Shown here piece after piece: positions 5,957-6,227 of a DNA stretch of 6,227 nucleotides. This DNA comes from Bacilli bacterium (GTDB lineage: Bacteria > Bacillota > Bacilli > RF39 > UBA660), in NCBI GenBank assembly GCA_017525855.1, contig JAFXSE010000035.1:1-6227 (forward strand), given 5' to 3'. The notes beneath the pieces are model-generated. The model was not told where the DNA came from, made no database searches, and saw only the letters and a program-made list of their open reading frames with translations. Every line of letters begins with the position of its first letter. The first letter of the stretch is position 1. The translations under genes were made by a program, and so were the position numbers.

Positions 5957-6227
5957 GAAATGAAAAAAAAGTTAATTTTGTTTAATAATATTATATTAAA
6001 AATAAATGGTAATAAAAAACTATTTCTTTGTTTTTATTTTAACTAATATTTAATTAATTAAATTCATATCTTTTTTGGTCATGAATTTTATAATTAATAG
6101 AAATTTATCATAATAATAGTAAATATTTTAATTATTTTAAATATTATTATAATATATAATTAAGATATTTAAAAATATTATTAAATATTAAAAAAATTTA
6201 TTTTATATTAATTAATTTATTATTTTA

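Larger units (their letters stand above)
5578..6227. other. AT-rich upstream intergenic region, no gene seen
   Basis: By hand count about 66 of these 650 bases are G or C (about 10%), against about 30% in sampled coding lines. The last 107 bases contain a single G and no C. I see no open frame of useful length, no tRNA-like or rRNA-like sequence, and no second gene. The 23 bases next to the start codon are entirely A or T, so there is no bacterial ribosome binding site. The region should hold the promoter and 5' leader, but I cannot identify a TATA box or initiator against this background. A trichomonad-type initiator (TCA-like) is not present in the 60 bases before the ATG. Confidence 0.8.

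Noticed and set aside
6100..6227. Replication origin or centromere-like DNA in the extremely AT-rich right end
   Set aside because: Composition alone is the only signal. There are no repeated boxes or recognisable origin motifs, and such AT content is probably ordinary for intergenic DNA in this genome.

Overview
The window is dominated by one very large gene on the minus strand. It starts at an ATG at 5577 and is still open at position 1, giving 1859 codons with no stop in frame. I read every codon of this frame by hand. The C-terminal end and stop codon lie beyond the left edge. The other 650 bases (5578-6227) are an extremely AT-rich upstream region (about 10% G+C by hand count) in which I see no gene.

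The predicted protein is secreted or surface-exposed and cysteine-rich. In order it has a signal peptide (residues 1 to about 24), a unique aromatic- and glycine-rich domain (about 25-254), seven divergent six-cysteine modules (255-636), and 21 more modules (637-1857) that form seven three-module super-repeats of 510-534 bp each. An eighth super-repeat begins at the left edge. The module core is C-x3-C-x2-C-x(about 10)-C-x2-C-x(13 or 18-19)-C. An acidic linker of the PDDxYYDexxDTYKK type joins successive modules. Residues 255-1859 contain 182 cysteines, which is 28 x 6 plus 14 extra cysteines that mostly lie in linkers. Many N-x-S/T sequons fit a secretory-pathway protein. The design recalls furin-like and growth-factor-receptor cysteine-rich repeats, and CxxC-rich surface antigens of parasitic protists. 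I cannot name the family.

The organism is most likely an AT-rich microbial eukaryote. Coding DNA is about 30% G+C in the lines I counted and falls to about 10% upstream. Arg is almost always AGA, Pro mostly CCA, Gly mostly GGA and Cys mostly TGT. The 23 bases before the ATG are all A or T, so there is no Shine-Dalgarno site. TAA, TAG and TGA are all absent from the frame and Trp is always TGG, so nothing suggests a ciliate or mycoplasma code. Entamoeba-like amoebae, parabasalids and anaerobic gut fungi all fit the composition. The sequence alone does not decide between them, and an AT-rich bacterium is not strictly excluded.

The main points of interest are the period-three ordering of module types, a 53-bp exact match between modules two super-repeats apart, recurrent extra linker cysteines in one module type, an unidentified N-terminal domain with opposite cysteine codon preference, and a perfect 21-bp inverted repeat just upstream of the gene.
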